From Limnohabitans sp. (GTDB taxonomy: Bacteria; Pseudomonadota; Gammaproteobacteria; Burkholderiales; Burkholderiaceae_C), in NCBI GenBank assembly GCA_030158125.1, contig JAOATL010000019.1, positions 1 to 64,000 of the forward strand: 64,000 nucleotides of DNA, in the 5' to 3' direction. The translations under genes and the position numbers were made by a program. The notes beneath the pieces are model-generated. The model ran no database searches and had not been told where the DNA came from. It worked only from the letters and a program-made list of their open reading frames with translations. The stretch's first letter is position 1. Every line of letters starts with the position of its first letter. This document shows positions 8,264 to 17,114 of this stretch, piece by piece.

Positions 8264-9271
8264 ATGAGAATTTTGCTGGCCCCCATGGAAGGGCTGTTGG
8301 ACCACAGCCTGCGCGACACGCTCACGCGTGTGGGCGGCATTGATCTGTGTGTGTCTGAGTTCATTCGCGTCACAGACGCTGTCTTGCCCAAGCGTGCGTT
8401 TTACCGCGTGGTGCCCGAGCTCTTGAACGCCGGGAAAACTGTGGCAGGTGTGCCCGTGAAAGCGCAGTTGCTTGGTTCTGACCCACAGATATTGGCCGAG
8501 AATGCGGCGCGATTGGCCAAGCTCAACCCGGCGGGCATCGATTTGAATTTTGGCTGTCCTGCTAAAACAGTTAATCGCCATCGCGGCGGTGCCGTGCTCC
8601 TAGACGAACCCGAATTGATTGGTCAAATTGTGTCGGCTGTGCGCCGCGCCGTACCGGCCCATGTGCCTGTATCGGCCAAGATGCGATTGGGCTTCAATGA
8701 CGATGTGCGCGCAGAAGATTGTGCACAGGCCATTGAAGGGGCGGGTGCAAATGAATTGGTGGTGCATGCCCGGACCAAGGCGCATGGGTACAGACCACCA
8801 GCCTATTGGGACCGCATTGCCGATGTGCGTCAGTGCGTCAAGTTGCCCATGGTGGCCAATGGTGAAATTTGGACGGTGGCCGATGCGGTGCGCTGCCGCG
8901 AAGTCACGGGTTGCCAAGATTTGATGATTGGCCGCGGCATGATCAACAATCCTGGTTTGGCTTTGGAAATTAAGTGCCATGATGCCCAAACCAGGGGCCT
9001 GTCTGTGGCCGATTTGCCGCAGTCATGTTCTTGGGAACAGTTGTGGCCTTTGCTCAGTGTCTTTTGGAAGCGCATGAGTTTGCACGTGGCGCCGCGCCAC
9101 CGTGCGGGCCGTTTGAAGCAATGGCTGAATTATTTGCGGCGCCATTATCCAGAGGCTCAGCAGGCTTTTGACACACTTCGCTTGGTGCACGACCCCAAGC
9201 TGATGGATGCCTGGTTGCAACAAGCACCCCTTACTTCGACGCTGACGGTGCCTGTTGCAGTTGCAGCTTAA
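8264..9271 (+). CDS. dusC: tRNA-dihydrouridine(16) synthase
   Basis: A 335-residue flavoenzyme that reduces uridine to dihydrouridine in tRNA. The LLAPMEGLLDHSLRDTL start is characteristic of the DusC subgroup, which modifies U16. The catalytic cysteine is C98 in NFGCPAK, followed by the NRHRGGAVLL segment. The FMN-binding VVHARTK and IGRGMINNPGL segments are present. The last 41 bp overlap the 3' end of the oppositely oriented HPt gene. Confidence 0.92.
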   Translation: MRILLAPMEGLLDHSLRDTLTRVGGIDLCVSEFIRVTDAVLPKRAFYRVVPELLNAGKTVAGVPVKAQLLGSDPQILAENAARLAKLNPAGIDLNFGCPAKTVNRHRGGAVLLDEPELIGQIVSAVRRAVPAHVPVSAKMRLGFNDDVRAEDCAQAIEGAGANELVVHARTKAHGYRPPAYWDRIADVRQCVKLPMVANGEIWTVADAVRCREVTGCQDLMIGRGMINNPGLALEIKCHDAQTRGLSVADLPQSCSWEQLWPLLSVFWKRMSLHVAPRHRAGRLKQWLNYLRRHYPEAQQAFDTLRLVHDPKLMDAWLQQAPLTSTLTVPVAVAA

Positions 9272-9605
9272 CTTCGAGCAACAAACTCTTTAAATCGGTC
9301 AGCAGCTGTGTGCTGGCACCCAAAGCTGTGGCTTGCAATGCCAGGGTGTCAATGTGTTTGCAAAGCGATTCTGTGTGCGTGATGTCAGAGACCAAGCGGT
9401 CGCTGCAAAACACGGGCGCAAAGCCTTTGAGTTGGTGCAAAATTTTTTGCAATATCTCAAAGTTTTTTGATTCAAGGGCCGATGAAATTTGAGGTACTTC
9501 GATTTCAAGCGTACGTTCCAGTGTGGCCAGCAATTGCTGTGCACTGGCCGCATCACCCAGGTATTGAATGGCCTTGGCCATTGATAAAAAAATTGATTCA
9601 CTCAT
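9231..9605 (-). CDS. Orphan HPt-domain phosphotransfer protein
   Basis: This 124-residue protein is a single histidine phosphotransfer domain. The phosphorylatable histidine is H57 in ILHQLKGFAPVF, followed by a helix containing HTESLCKHID. There is no kinase, receiver or output domain, so it would be a shuttle in a multistep phosphorelay. It starts through an ATGA overlap with the upstream NUDIX gene, implying coupled translation, and its 3' end overlaps dusC by 41 bp. No hybrid kinase is in the window; the orphan receiver protein at 99-707 is one conceivable partner. Confidence 0.78.
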   Translation of the reverse strand: MSESIFLSMAKAIQYLGDAASAQQLLATLERTLEIEVPQISSALESKNFEILQKILHQLKGFAPVFCSDRLVSDITHTESLCKHIDTLALQATALGASTQLLTDLKSLLLEVKLQLQQAPSASK

Positions 9606-10387
9606 AAAGGACCATGAAGCAAAGCTTCTAAACCCCCCTCGGGCTCAAAGCGTTTGTTTCGAAAGTGCAGTCGCGAAGGTCCTGGCAAGGCCCGTGCGGC
9701 AACAGGATGACGCGGGTCACCGGGATAGCAAATGACACGCATGCCATCTTGGTCAAAGGGCTCGGGCATGATCACGGGTGGCGTACGCTGTGCGGCTTCT
9801 GTCATGGCATGTTCGGCAGAGTTGAACAAACACAAATGCGAAAGACTCATGATTTGCGGCGGTGCCAACACGATGTCACCTTGCCAATATTGAATGAGCG
9901 CGTTGCGCGGCGTGGCCCACAAAATTTCGGTGGTTTCGTGGTTGTCGTGCACCGCGGTTTGGGCGCTCGGTGCGCGTGCCAAAAAGAAGCGCGTGTCAAA
10001 GCGCTTGGACATCATGGACGGCATGCGCGGCGTGATCCAGCGCGACCAGGCCTGAAGGTCGCACGCTTGTAGCTGAAGGCCACATTCTTCGCGGGCTTCA
10101 CGCAAGGCCGCCACAAACAGACTGGCTGCATGCAAGGGGCTTAGATCGGGTTCTCCCAATTGCGCATGCAGACGGGCCGCATCTTGTTGCAATGCGGCCA
10201 AAGCTTCAGGCGTGCCATCGGCTTCATCGCGTTTGCCGCCGGGAAATACAAAGGCGCCGCCCAGATCCTGAGAGGCGGTGTGGCGTTTGAGCAGCAAGAC
10301 TTCCATGCCAGCGGCGCCATCGCGCAGCATGAGCACAGTGGCCGCATCGCGCGGCGGGGTGTCAACAATGTGCGAGGTGATTTGCAT
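9602..10387 (-). CDS. NUDIX hydrolase (CoA pyrophosphatase-like family)
   Basis: A 261-residue NUDIX protein. The Nudix box is split: FPGGKRDEADG near residues 48-58 and the catalytic LREAREECGL helix (E97, E100, E101) near 95-104 are separated by an insert of about 30 residues, as in NUDT7/8/19-like hydrolases. These cleave nucleoside-diphosphate-linked compounds such as CoA. Substrate is not certain. It overlaps the following HPt gene by 4 bp (ATGA). Confidence 0.83.
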   Translation of the reverse strand: MQITSHIVDTPPRDAATVLMLRDGAAGMEVLLLKRHTASQDLGGAFVFPGGKRDEADGTPEALAALQQDAARLHAQLGEPDLSPLHAASLFVAALREAREECGLQLQACDLQAWSRWITPRMPSMMSKRFDTRFFLARAPSAQTAVHDNHETTEILWATPRNALIQYWQGDIVLAPPQIMSLSHLCLFNSAEHAMTEAAQRTPPVIMPEPFDQDGMRVICYPGDPRHPVAARALPGPSRLHFRNKRFEPEGGLEALLHGPL

Positions 10388-10508
10388 AACTGGCCAATTT
10401 TGGGGTGAACTGAATTAAATCAGGCCGCTGTCAATCAGGTAACAGTTGCCTTGGGGGGCATGGTTTAAAGTGCCCACCATCACAAGGCTATCAGATTGAG
10501 GAATCCAA

Positions 10509-11420
10509 ATGAGCATTGATTTTCACGGACGTGTCGCCATTGTCACAGGTGCCGGTGGCGGATTGGGCAAACAACATGCTTTGGCGCTGGCCAAGCGCGG
10601 TGCCAAGGTGCTGGTGAATGACCTGGGCGGCAACGTCCACGGCGAAGGCGGCTCGGTCAGTGCGGCGCAGGCCGTGGTCGATGAAATCGTCAAAGCCGGT
10701 GGCCAGGCCATTGCCAATGGCGCCTCCGTCACGGACTACGAGGCCGTGCAGGGCATGGTGAAACAGGCCATGGACAAGTGGGGCCGTGTTGACATCTTGG
10801 TCAACAACGCTGGCATTTTGCGCGACAAAAGTTTTTCAAAAATGGAGATTGCCGATTTCCGTTTGGTGATGGAAGTGCACGTGATGGGCGCTGTGCATTG
10901 CACCAAAGCCGTTTGGCCCATGATGCAAGCCCAAAACTATGGCCGCGTCATCATGACGACGTCCTCCAGCGGTTTGTACGGCAACTTTGGCCAGTCCAAT
11001 TACGGCGCTGCCAAGATGGCCTTGGCCGGCATGATGCAAACCCTGGCCATTGAAGGCGAGAAGTACAACATTCGCGTCAATTCCTTGGCGCCTACAGCCG
11101 CCACGCGTATGACAGAAGGTTTGATGCCCGAAGCTGTGTTGAAAGCACTGGAGCCGCAAGCGGTTGTGCCTGCCATGCTGGTGATGGCTTGTGAGGATGC
11201 GCCCAATCGCACCATCATTTGCGCGGGTGCTGGCAGTTTTGAAGTGGCCAACATCACGCTCACACAAGGCGTGCATTTGGGTGTGTCAGACGACACACCA
11301 GAGCAATTGTTGGCAGCCATGGCGCAGGTCACCGATCGCACGGGCGAGCTGGTGCCAGGTTCAGGTTCGGGACAGGGCTCACTGGAAGTGGGCAAGGCCA
11401 TGGCGGCCCACAAAGGCTAA
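10509..11420 (+). CDS. SDR-family 3-hydroxyacyl-CoA dehydrogenase-like protein
   Basis: A 303-residue SDR of the type found as the N-terminal domain of peroxisomal multifunctional enzyme 2. TGAGGGLG near residues 14-21 is the cofactor motif. The extended VNDLGGNVHGEGGS loop near 37-50, NNAG near 98-101, and the SNYGAAK catalytic Tyr-Lys are present. These enzymes oxidise (3R)-hydroxyacyl-CoA with NAD, fitting the acyl-CoA metabolism genes elsewhere in the window. GAGGA lies before the ATG. It is a single gene, convergent with xthA. Confidence 0.86.
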   Translation: MSIDFHGRVAIVTGAGGGLGKQHALALAKRGAKVLVNDLGGNVHGEGGSVSAAQAVVDEIVKAGGQAIANGASVTDYEAVQGMVKQAMDKWGRVDILVNNAGILRDKSFSKMEIADFRLVMEVHVMGAVHCTKAVWPMMQAQNYGRVIMTTSSSGLYGNFGQSNYGAAKMALAGMMQTLAIEGEKYNIRVNSLAPTAATRMTEGLMPEAVLKALEPQAVVPAMLVMACEDAPNRTIICAGAGSFEVANITLTQGVHLGVSDDTPEQLLAAMAQVTDRTGELVPGSGSGQGSLEVGKAMAAHKG

Positions 11421-11434
11421 GCAGAATTGCCACG

Positions 11435-11458
11435 CTAGGCTGATGCAAGTCAGCCTGG
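11435..11458. terminator. Possible terminator hairpin between convergent genes
   Basis: AGGCTGA (11437-11443) pairs with TCAGCCT (11450-11456) between the convergent SDR and xthA stop codons. There is no clear T run, so it may only be a stabilising stem-loop. Confidence 0.4.
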
Positions 11459-11471
11459 TGGTGAGGGCTTA

Positions 11472-12257
11472 TTAGCTGAAAGTCAGCACCACTGGGGTGT
11501 GGTCGCTAGGGCGCTCATTTTTGCGCGGCAGTTTGTCGATCACACAGGCTGTTGCCTGTGCTTTCAAGGTGTCGGTGACCAAGATGTGATCGATGCGCAG
11601 ACCTCTGTTTCTGCGAAAACCAAAGTCGCGGTAGTCCCACCAACTGTAGCTTTTCTCGGGCTGCTCAAACAAGCGAAAGCTGTCGTGAAGGCCCAAGCCA
11701 ATCAGGCCGTTCAAGTGGGCGCGTTCTTCGGGTGTGCAGTGAATGGTGCCGGCCAATGCCACTGGATCCCACACGTCCAAATCGTCAAAAGTGATGTTGT
11801 AGTCGCCCATCAGGGCCAGCTTGGGATGTTGTGCCATTTCTTGTTGCACCCATGTTTTGAGTGCTTCAAGCCAACGCATTTTGTAAACAAACTTGTCGCT
11901 GTCGGGTGCTTGTCCGTTGGGGAAGTATGCGCCAATGACCCGCACATCGCCATAAGTGCCCGCAATCACGCGCGACAAGTTGTCGTCAAAACCAGGAATG
12001 TTTTTAACCACATCCACTGCGGGCGTGCGAGAAACAAGCGCCACACCGTTGTAGGTTTTTTGGCCAAACCACTGCGCGTGATAACCCGCGTCGGCAAAGG
12101 TTTGGTGCGGAAACTTGTCATCCGTCATCTTCAACTCTTGCAGGGCCAGCACATCGATGGCTTGGCCTTCGCCCAGCGCCTCTTGGGCCTTCAGCCAGTC
12201 AATCACTTGAGGCAAGCGCACAGTCAGCGAGTTGACATTCCAAGTGGCAATTTTCAT
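11472..12257 (-). CDS. xthA: Exodeoxyribonuclease III
   Basis: A 261-residue AP endonuclease/3'-5' exonuclease of base-excision repair. The MKIATWNVNSL start (N7), the metal-binding glutamate in ALQELK (E41), GDYNI, and the final SDHTPVVL with the catalytic histidine are all intact. Length matches the ExoA/XthA family. It sits 27 bp downstream of folA on the same strand. The ATG has no strong Shine-Dalgarno sequence but coincides with the conserved N-terminus. Confidence 0.93.
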   Translation of the reverse strand: MKIATWNVNSLTVRLPQVIDWLKAQEALGEGQAIDVLALQELKMTDDKFPHQTFADAGYHAQWFGQKTYNGVALVSRTPAVDVVKNIPGFDDNLSRVIAGTYGDVRVIGAYFPNGQAPDSDKFVYKMRWLEALKTWVQQEMAQHPKLALMGDYNITFDDLDVWDPVALAGTIHCTPEERAHLNGLIGLGLHDSFRLFEQPEKSYSWWDYRDFGFRRNRGLRIDHILVTDTLKAQATACVIDKLPRKNERPSDHTPVVLTFS

Positions 12258-12284
12258 GGTGTGATGGACATCAGGGGTGTGAAG

Positions 12285-12785
12285 TCAGGCGTGCTGACGG
12301 TAAGTGACAAAACTGAATTTCAAGCCAGTTGCAGACACATGGGCCTCTCTTGACACTTCTTGCCAAGCAGCGCTGAGTGTGGGGGCAAAGGCGTCGCCCT
12401 CAAAGTTGGCCTCAATTTCGGTGACCACAGCTTCTTCGGCAATGGGCGCTGCTTGTGCATAAATTTCGGCACCGCCCATGACCCACAGGTCTTTGCCTTC
12501 AGGGCAATGGGCCAGTGCCAAGCGCATGCCTTCTTCCAAAGAATGAACCACCAAAGCACCTTCAGCTTGCCAGTTGGTTTGACGGGTGATGACCAAGTTG
12601 GCGCGTCCAGGCAAGGGCCTGAATTTGGCGGGAATGGACTCCCAAGTTTTGCGGCCCATCAACACGGGACAACCCAGGGTGGTGCGTTTGAAATGCGCCA
12701 AGTCTTCTGGCAGGTGCCACGGCATTTGGTTGTGGTGACCAATGACGCCATTGGCCGCGCGCGCATAAATCAGTTTGAGTTTCAT
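12285..12785 (-). CDS. folA: Dihydrofolate reductase
   Basis: A 166-residue NADPH-dependent reductase of dihydrofolate to tetrahydrofolate. The MPWHLPEDLAHFK segment (catalytic acid D28), the GRKTWESIP NADPH-binding motif and the VMGGAEIY motif are present. The ATG at 12785 is chosen because it overlaps the thyA stop codon as ATGA and begins directly at the first beta strand. The thyA-folA pairing is functionally logical, since thymidylate synthase produces the dihydrofolate this enzyme recycles. Confidence 0.95.
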   Translation of the reverse strand: MKLKLIYARAANGVIGHHNQMPWHLPEDLAHFKRTTLGCPVLMGRKTWESIPAKFRPLPGRANLVITRQTNWQAEGALVVHSLEEGMRLALAHCPEGKDLWVMGGAEIYAQAAPIAEEAVVTEIEANFEGDAFAPTLSAAWQEVSREAHVSATGLKFSFVTYRQHA

Positions 12786-13618
12786 CAAACAGCCACCGAC
12801 GCCTTGATGGCCTCGTGACACTGATAGTTCAGCACTTCAAAGTCTTCGTATTGGTAATCAAAAATCGAAGCAGGTTTGCGCTTGATGTTCAAGGTGGGGT
12901 AGGGGAAAGGCGTGCGGCTAAGCTGCAATGCCACTTGCTCTTTGTGATTGCTGTAGATGTGGCAATCACCACCCGTCCAAATGAAATCGCCCACGTCCAA
13001 ATCGCACTGCTGTGCCACCATGTGTGTGAGCAAGGCGTAGCTGGCAATGTTGAAGGGCACGCCCAAGAAAATGTCGGCGCTGCGTTGGTACAACTGGCAG
13101 CTGAGCTTGCCTTTGCCGCCAGGCGTTTGTGCGGGGGCCACATAAAATTGAAAGAAGGCATGGCAAGGCATGAGCGCCATCTTGGACAACTCGGCCACGT
13201 TCCACGCGCTCACAATGATGCGGCGTGAATCGGGGTTGGTTTTGAGGGTGCGAATCACGTCTTCAATTTGGTCGATGTGGCCGCCATCTGGCGTGGGCCA
13301 ACTGCGCCATTGCACGCCATACACAGGACCTAGATCGCCGTCTTCACGCGCCCATTCGTCCCAAATGGTGACGCCGCGTTCACGCAACCAATTGTTGTTG
13401 CTGGAACCCGTGAGAAACCACAAGAGTTCTTGAATGATGGAACGCAAGTGCACTTTTTTGGTGGTGACCAGCGGAAAGCCTTCGTTCAAATCAAAGCGCA
13501 TTTGATGACCAAAGACACTGGTGGTGCCAGTGCCTGTACGATCGGCTTTGAACACACCATGGTCGTTCACATGGCGCATGAAATCTTCGTATTGCGAGCG
13601 GATGGGGCGTGAGGTCAT
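12785..13618 (-). CDS. thyA: Thymidylate synthase
   Basis: A 277-residue enzyme methylating dUMP to dTMP with methylene-tetrahydrofolate. The catalytic cysteine is C152 in [13 protein letters not shown]. The [11 protein letters not shown] phosphate-binding segment near residues 27-37 and the [14 protein letters not shown] segment are intact. The ATG at 13618 is preferred over an in-frame TTG at 13660. The protein has a short extra loop (about ten residues, rich in Gly, Pro and Lys) before the QLYQRS motif compared with the E. coli enzyme. Translation is coupled to folA by ATGA. Confidence 0.95.
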   Translation of the reverse strand: MTSRPIRSQYEDFMRHVNDHGVFKADRTGTGTTSVFGHQMRFDLNEGFPLVTTKKVHLRSIIQELLWFLTGSSNNNWLRERGVTIWDEWAREDGDLGPVYGVQWRSWPTPDGGHIDQIEDVIRTLKTNPDSRRIIVSAWNVAELSKMALMPCHAFFQFYVAPAQTPGGKGKLSCQLYQRSADIFLGVPFNIASYALLTHMVAQQCDLDVGDFIWTGGDCHIYSNHKEQVALQLSRTPFPYPTLNIKRKPASIFDYQYEDFEVLNYQCHEAIKASVAV

Positions 13619-13669
13619 GGGCTGATCAATTGGGTGAGTGAGGGCTGTGATGTCAATCAAGGCATTGGC

Positions 13670-15094
13670 CTAAATTTTAATCACTCTGCCGGGGTTCATG
13701 ATGTTTTGTGGGTCCAGTGCCTGCTTGATGGCCTTCATCATGGCCAAAGCGGTGGGGTCTTTGTAATGCTGTAGCTTGTCTGCCTTCAGACTGCCCACGC
13801 CATGTTCTGCACTGATGGAGCCGTCAAACGCCTTGACCTGATCAAAGACCCAGGTGTTGACCATGTCTTCAAAGTCGCGCAGAAAAGCTGCACCGTCAGC
13901 ACCTGGGGGTGCCTGCACGTTGTAGTGCAGGTTGCCGTCGCCCAAATGACCAAAATTGACCAAGCGAATGCCTGGAATTTTGGTTTGCAACAAGGCATCG
14001 GTCTCGGCCACGAATTGGGGAATGCGCGACACTGGCACACTGATGTCGTGCTTGATGTTCAAGCCTTCATCGGCTTGTGCCAAAGGAATGGTTTCGCGAA
14101 TTTGCCAAAGCACTTGGGCTTGGGCCAAGCTTTCGGCCACCACCGCATCGGTCACCCAGCCTTTGTCCATTGCAGTTTCCATCAGCCCTTCAAAGGCGGT
14201 GCGTGCATGCGCTTCTGATTCGTGGTCTGAGTTTTCCAAAAGGACACACCAAGGGGTGTCTTGGTACAAAGGAACGCGCAATTGGGGATGGTGTTTGTCG
14301 ACCAAGCTCAAGGCAAATTGCCCCATCACTTCAAAGCCCGTCAGACCTGCGCCTAAACGTTCATGGGCCAAGCCCAACAAGGCTACCGCTGCCGCCATGC
14401 TGGGCACTGCGGCCCAGGTTGTCAGCTGTGCTGCAGGTTGCGGATAAAGCTTCATGCAGGCTGCCGTGATGATGCCCAAGGTGCCTTCACTGCCGATCAA
14501 TAAATTGCGCAGGTCATAGCCCGTGTTGTCTTTGCGCAGGCCAGACAAACCATGCCAAATTTCGCCACGAGCCGTGACCACTTCCAGGCCTAAACACAGC
14601 TCACGGGTGTTGCCAAAGCGAACCACTTGGGTGCCGCCAGCGTTGGTGCCCAAATTGCCACCCAAGGTGCAACTGCCTTCTGCTGCCAGGCTGAGTGGAA
14701 ATAGGAAGCCAGCTTTTTCAACGTGTTCTTGTACGTTTTGCAAGATGCAGCCGGCTTCAGCCACCACCGTCAGATTGGCCGCGTCAATCGCTCGAATCTG
14801 GTTCATGCGCTGAAGGCTCAACACCACTTGCTGACCCGATGCATCGGGCACAGAACCCACCACCAACCCGGTGTTGCCCCCTTGGGGCACGATGCTGGTG
14901 AAGGTGTTGGCGCAGGCTTTGACCACCGCTGCGACCTCTTGCACATTGGCCGGCCGGACCACGGCCAGCGCACGACCCTGGGCGCGTTTGCGCCAGTCGC
15001 GCTCCCAGGCGCTTAAGTCGGTGTGAGGGTCGTCGTGGGTGAGGACGTTGGCGTCACCGCAGATGCGGCGCAAATTTTCCAATAAAGCGCTCAT
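13670..15094 (-). CDS. FAD-linked dehydrogenase (D-2-hydroxyglutarate/D-lactate dehydrogenase type)
   Basis: A 474-residue flavoprotein of the vanillyl-alcohol-oxidase fold. VVPQGGNTGLV and the Gly-rich LGGNLGTNAGG segment bind FAD. The NFGHLGDGNLHYN motif and the final SAEHGVGSLK motif are metal/substrate-site signatures of the D-2-hydroxyglutarate/D-lactate dehydrogenase (GlcD-like) group. It is expected to oxidise a D-2-hydroxyacid. It has no Fe-S partner gene nearby. Its start overlaps the stop of the upstream DUF2069 gene as ATGA, an unexplained pairing. Confidence 0.87.
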   Translation of the reverse strand: MSALLENLRRICGDANVLTHDDPHTDLSAWERDWRKRAQGRALAVVRPANVQEVAAVVKACANTFTSIVPQGGNTGLVVGSVPDASGQQVVLSLQRMNQIRAIDAANLTVVAEAGCILQNVQEHVEKAGFLFPLSLAAEGSCTLGGNLGTNAGGTQVVRFGNTRELCLGLEVVTARGEIWHGLSGLRKDNTGYDLRNLLIGSEGTLGIITAACMKLYPQPAAQLTTWAAVPSMAAAVALLGLAHERLGAGLTGFEVMGQFALSLVDKHHPQLRVPLYQDTPWCVLLENSDHESEAHARTAFEGLMETAMDKGWVTDAVVAESLAQAQVLWQIRETIPLAQADEGLNIKHDISVPVSRIPQFVAETDALLQTKIPGIRLVNFGHLGDGNLHYNVQAPPGADGAAFLRDFEDMVNTWVFDQVKAFDGSISAEHGVGSLKADKLQHYKDPTALAMMKAIKQALDPQNIMNPGRVIKI

Positions 15095-15528
15095 GCTTGA
15101 GTTTCCTGGGCGGCAGAAGAATCAGGGTTGGGCAAAGGATGGGCTTTGGCCATTTGAAAGCGCCAGCGCACATGCAACGCGCATGCCGTAAAGAGTGTGA
15201 CGCACAAGGCGGTTTCGATGCCAGCCAAGCCCGCAGACCAGCCTTTGTCACCCCAAGCGCGCACGACGCCTTCGATGAAATACAGCCAAATCATAAGGCT
15301 GACCCAGCGGTAGGTGTACATGCGATTCTTGAGCAAGCCCGCCAGAGGCCAGCACAAGGGCAACACTTTAAGGGCCAACCAAGAACCGCCAGGTCGAAGG
15401 GGTGCGAGCCAAAGTTCCCAGGCCAGGCCCAGCAAAATGAGGCCCAGCAGGCTGCCAACAGCCACCCATCGGGTCATTTCGATGGTCTGAGGGCTTATAA
15501 AAGAAGAATTTTGATGAGAGTCGTTCAT
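15091..15528 (-). CDS. DUF2069-family inner-membrane protein
   Basis: A 145-residue integral membrane protein with about four hydrophobic segments (WVAVGSLLGLILLGLAW, LALKVLPLCWPLAGLL, WVSLMIWLYFIEGVV, AGIETALCVTLFTACAL). It fits the DUF2069 family of unknown function. The ATG at 15528 gives the usual short hydrophilic head (MNDSHQN). The stop overlaps the next gene's ATG. The divergent yihY-like start is only 21 bp away, so promoters must overlap the coding ends. Confidence 0.75.
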   Translation of the reverse strand: MNDSHQNSSFISPQTIEMTRWVAVGSLLGLILLGLAWELWLAPLRPGGSWLALKVLPLCWPLAGLLKNRMYTYRWVSLMIWLYFIEGVVRAWGDKGWSAGLAGIETALCVTLFTACALHVRWRFQMAKAHPLPNPDSSAAQETQA

Positions 15529-15549
15529 GGCGATGGCATCATACCGGTC

Positions 15550-16773
15550 ATGAACCCGATTGAATCTTTTCGCACCACATTGAGTCAATTTCTGCAGTTT
15601 CCGTGGCGGCAAATGATGCGCACCTTGTGGCGCCGTTTCCCTGAGGTTCGCTTGGGCATGACAGCCAGTTCATTGACCTTCACGACTGTTTTGGCGCTGG
15701 TGCCCCTGTTTACCTTGGGTTTGGCTATTTTCACGGCGTTTCCCATCTTTGCCAAAGTGCAAGACCAGCTACAGCGCTGGCTGATCGACAGCTTGGTGCC
15801 CGAAAGTATTTCGCGGCAGGTTTTGGGCTCGTTGACGCAATTCTCCAAAAAGGCCAACCGATTGGGCTTGGTAGGCTTGGTGGCTGTGGTCATGACGTCC
15901 TTGGCTTTGTTGGTGACCATTGACCGCACCTTGGGTCAAATATGGCGCGTCAGTCGCCAACGGCCATGGGCGCAGCGTGTGCTGATTTATTGGGCCGGTC
16001 TGACCTTAGGGCCTTTGTTCTTGGGCGGAAGCTTGGCCATTTCGTCTTACCTGTTCACAGGTTATTTGTCGGATTACGCCAACTGGCTGCCCGTCACCGT
16101 TCGCAGCTTGCTGGACTTGGTGGAGTTTGGTTTGCTGGTGGCCACTGTGACCGGACTTTATTACTACCTGCCCAACACCCGCGTTCAATGGCGACACGCT
16201 TTGACAGGTGGTGTGGCTGTGGCATTGGGCCTGGAGTTGGCTAAAAAAATGCTGGCCATTTATCTGGCACAGATCCCCAGTTATTCGGCCATCTACGGCG
16301 CGTTTTCAGCGCTGCCGATTTTGCTGGTGTGGATCTATGTTGCTTGGGTGGTGGTGCTGCTTGGGGCTGTCCTGGCTGCCAGCTTGCCAGAGATTGGCCT
16401 GCAGGCCAAACGACAAGCGGACGGCCCAGGGTGGTCGTTTCGATTGTCATTGGAAGTTTTGCACCGTTTGAACGCGGCGCGTGTGAACTCGCCACAGGGT
16501 CTGTATTTAAGTGACATGGCCAATCATTTGCACATTGAGCACAGGCATGCCCTGCGCGTGTTGGACGCGCTGCATGACTTGGGCTGGGTGGGGCGCCTAG
16601 AGCAAACCAATGTCAAAGTCGAAACGCCGTGGGTTTTGTTGGTGGATTTATCCGCTACGCCGCTGGCGCCCTTGGCTGAAAAGCTTTGGCTGGCGCACTC
16701 TGATGTGTCTGATGTGCTGTGGCAAAAAACACAGCTGGGCCACTTGACGGTGGCCGAGGTGATCAAAACTTGA
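15550..16773 (+). CDS. YihY/BrkB-family inner-membrane protein
   Basis: A 407-residue protein with six predicted hydrophobic helices in the first 290 residues, including LTFTTVLALVPLFTLGLAIF near residue 40, typical of the YihY/virulence-factor-BrkB family (once annotated ribonuclease BN). Residues after about 305 form a soluble winged-helix-like tail (SDMANHLHIEHRHALRVLDAL). Molecular function is unknown. The ATG at 15550 begins MNPIESF; an in-frame ATG at 15514 would overlap the divergent gene and is less likely. The 3' end overlaps the next, convergent gene by 11 bp. Confidence 0.85.
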   Translation: MNPIESFRTTLSQFLQFPWRQMMRTLWRRFPEVRLGMTASSLTFTTVLALVPLFTLGLAIFTAFPIFAKVQDQLQRWLIDSLVPESISRQVLGSLTQFSKKANRLGLVGLVAVVMTSLALLVTIDRTLGQIWRVSRQRPWAQRVLIYWAGLTLGPLFLGGSLAISSYLFTGYLSDYANWLPVTVRSLLDLVEFGLLVATVTGLYYYLPNTRVQWRHALTGGVAVALGLELAKKMLAIYLAQIPSYSAIYGAFSALPILLVWIYVAWVVVLLGAVLAASLPEIGLQAKRQADGPGWSFRLSLEVLHRLNAARVNSPQGLYLSDMANHLHIEHRHALRVLDALHDLGWVGRLEQTNVKVETPWVLLVDLSATPLAPLAEKLWLAHSDVSDVLWQKTQLGHLTVAEVIKT

Positions 16774-17092
16774 TCTTGCCAGTCCACATGTCTTTGTACA
16801 TCACCCAGTCGCCCATGAAGCTGTAGAGAGGTCGCTTGAAACTGGCAGGTTTGTTCTTCTCAAAACCAAAATGACCGATCCACGCGCAGCCGTAGCCACA
16901 CAACAAACCATACAAAAAATACTGCGGCTTGCCTGTGATGAGCATCATGCATAGGCACACCAAGGCCAAGCTGGAACCCACAAAGTGCAAACGGCGGCAC
17001 GTGCGGTTGCTGTGCTCGTTCAGGTAAAAAGGATAGAAAGTTTCGAAGCTGTTCAACGCGCTGGCGTCTTGAATGGGGTCCGTGTTGTTCAT
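16763..17092 (-). CDS. DUF962/Mpo1-like membrane protein
   Basis: A 109-residue protein with the HFVGSSLALVCL and YGLLCGYGCAWIGHFGFEKNKPASF segments characteristic of the DUF962/Mpo1-like family. It has two hydrophobic helices and conserved histidines (HS, H, GHF). Yeast Mpo1 is an Fe-dependent alpha-oxidation dioxygenase, and the same histidines are visible here. Activity of the bacterial short form is inferred only. The last 11 bp overlap the convergent yihY-like gene. Confidence 0.85.
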   Translation of the reverse strand: MNNTDPIQDASALNSFETFYPFYLNEHSNRTCRRLHFVGSSLALVCLCMMLITGKPQYFLYGLLCGYGCAWIGHFGFEKNKPASFKRPLYSFMGDWVMYKDMWTGKIKF

Positions 17093-17114
17093 GGTGACTC
17101 CTTGCCGTAGGGCA

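Noticed and set aside
11499..12353. 284-codon + strand open frame opposite xthA
   Set aside because: Antisense shadow of a complete exonuclease III gene.
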